NCBI RefSeq assembly: GCF_002865645.1
Contig: NW_020194512.1
Location: forward strand, 2,707,183 to 2,771,182
DNA: 64,000 nucleotides
Direction of reading: 5' to 3'
From: Hyaloscypha bicolor E
Lineage: Eukaryota > Ascomycota > Leotiomycetes > Helotiales > Hyaloscyphaceae
Shown: positions 62,840 to 64,000 of the stretch, in pieces
Layout: each line of letters begins with the position of its first letter
How positions within the stretch are numbered: position 1 is the first letter of the stretch
Program-made: the position numbers and the translations under genes
Notes under the pieces: model-generated
The model's database searches: none
Told to the model about the DNA's origin: nothing
The model's input: the letters and a program-made list of their open reading frames with translations, nothing else

Positions 62840-64000
62840 ATACACACCCCAAGCGAATACACACCCTTTTCCCACTAAAACTACCCATCTTTAGACCTTA
62901 ATAATTAAATAACTAATAAGTAGATTACCTTTAAAATTCCCATATTACTAGTTTCATATATATTAAATAAGACTATAATATAAAATTTACGTAATATTAC
63001 ATATTACGTAATTAATATTAAGCTTAAAGCTTATAAATTACTAAGTTTAATATTATATAAATAATTTCATAAATAAGATTAATAAATAGAAACTACTTAA
63101 TTTTATATTAATAATATAGCTTATAAAATACATTTATTAAAAAGTTTTATTTATATACCTTTATAATAGAAAGATTTATTTAAAATAGTAATATTTTTAC
63201 AAATTTATTTACTAATTATATTATAATAATTACTTTTTAATTTTTTAATAAAAACTAATATTCTTTATATATTAGAAGAAAATAGAAGAAGAAGTATTTA
63301 ATTATATAAGAGTTTATAATATATTTTAAATTTTAAAGTTTATAACCTTAGTTTTTATTTAAAATAATGATATTATATTAAATAAAAGCATTATTTATAA
63401 AGTATTTTATATAATATTATAAATTAATATATAAAGAATTAAAAGAATTAAATATATTATTAAAAATAAGCTTATATATATTTATATATTTAATAAAAAA
63501 TCTAGTATTATTTTTGTTAATTATATTATATTAATTATAAGGTTATATAAACATTTTATATAATAGAATAGTAGCTTTAGATTAGTTTTATATAAGGTAA
63601 CTTAGCTCTTTACTTTTTTAGTTTTTATTTCTTAATTTAACTTTTTTTTAAAAAAAAAAATATTAAATATAAAACCAGAATTTTATAACTAATATATTAT
63701 TTTATATGAAAATAATAGCCTTAATTTATAATTATATATAAGATAAAGTAAACTTATAAAAATTAAGTTAAAAACATTTATAAATATAAAGATATTAAGT
63801 ATTAAATTAAAGTATTTAAGATTCTTAAAATTTTATATAAAAGCCAAGTTTAAATATCTATATTTAAAACAAAATAAATACTTTATCTTCTCCTCTTTCC
63901 AAATATAAAAGAATTATATTATTATCTTTAATAATTATTTAGTAAATAATTATTTAATATTATGTATTTGGCTAAGATTAGGGTATATATTCGCTTGGGG
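62840..64000. mobile_element. RIP-decayed DNA transposon, right end at or past window edge
   Basis: CCCCAAGCGAATACACACCC at 62,847-62,866 is matched as a reverse complement by the last 20 bases of the window (63,981-64,000), with two C/T differences. Between them lies about 1.1 kb of extremely AT-rich sequence. This fits an element with terminal inverted repeats of the Tc1/mariner/pogo kind, hit by RIP. No transposase motif could be read, and the target duplication lies outside the window on the right. Confidence 0.6.

Noticed and set aside
1..64000. tRNA, rRNA genes or CRISPR arrays
   Set aside because: None recognised by eye. The only regular tandem array is the 15-bp AT minisatellite, which lacks repeat-spacer structure.

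Overview
The window is nuclear DNA of a filamentous ascomycete (Pezizomycotina, probably a Sordariomycete). The genes carry short introns of about 50-90 bp with fungal splice and branch sites. The left edge holds the 3' end of the blue-light receptor gene wc-1. A Tad1-like LINE remnant and heavy C-to-T decay of repeats (repeat-induced point mutation, RIP) fit the same group. Genus and species cannot be read from the sequence.

Layout: (1) 3-1174, the wc-1 C-terminus. (2) 2.7-17.4 kb, six intact tailoring or prenyl-chemistry genes that look like a secondary-metabolite cluster: UDP-glycosyltransferase (-), BAHD-type acyltransferase (+), UbiA-family membrane prenyltransferase or cyclase (-), cytochrome P450 (+), epoxide-hydrolase-type alpha/beta hydrolase (+), DMATS/ABBA aromatic prenyltransferase (+). 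Their exon structures were rebuilt from splice signals and reading frame. Small TA-flanked MITE-like elements, a foldback sequence, a LINE remnant and a RIP-decayed AT island lie between them. (3) 17,897-56,059, a TA-flanked 38-kb block bounded by ~180-bp terminal inverted repeats. I read it as one pogo/Fot1-type DNA transposon swollen by nested LTR elements: a Ty1/copia (20,540-32,283, target duplication AAAAG) that itself holds a Ty3/gypsy (23,355-30,117), then a long minus-strand gypsy (35,128-47,425) and a plus-strand gypsy (48,695-55,683). All are extremely AT-rich and dead. (4) 56.06-61.3 kb, normal-composition DNA with a promoter-like stretch, split by a second copia of the same family (56,293-61,268, minus strand, target duplication CTTCT). 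(5) 61.3-62.8 kb, a possible small gene and unassigned sequence. (6) From about 62.84 kb to the edge, another RIP-decayed element whose two ends form an inverted repeat.

How the genes may work together (inference): UbiA-type and DMATS-type enzymes both act on prenyl diphosphates. The P450 and epoxide hydrolase could oxidise the product and open an epoxide, and the acyltransferase and UGT could decorate hydroxyls. No PKS, NRPS or class I terpene synthase is present, so either the core enzyme lies elsewhere or one of the two prenyl enzymes builds the skeleton. wc-1 probably marks the left border and the transposon block the right border.
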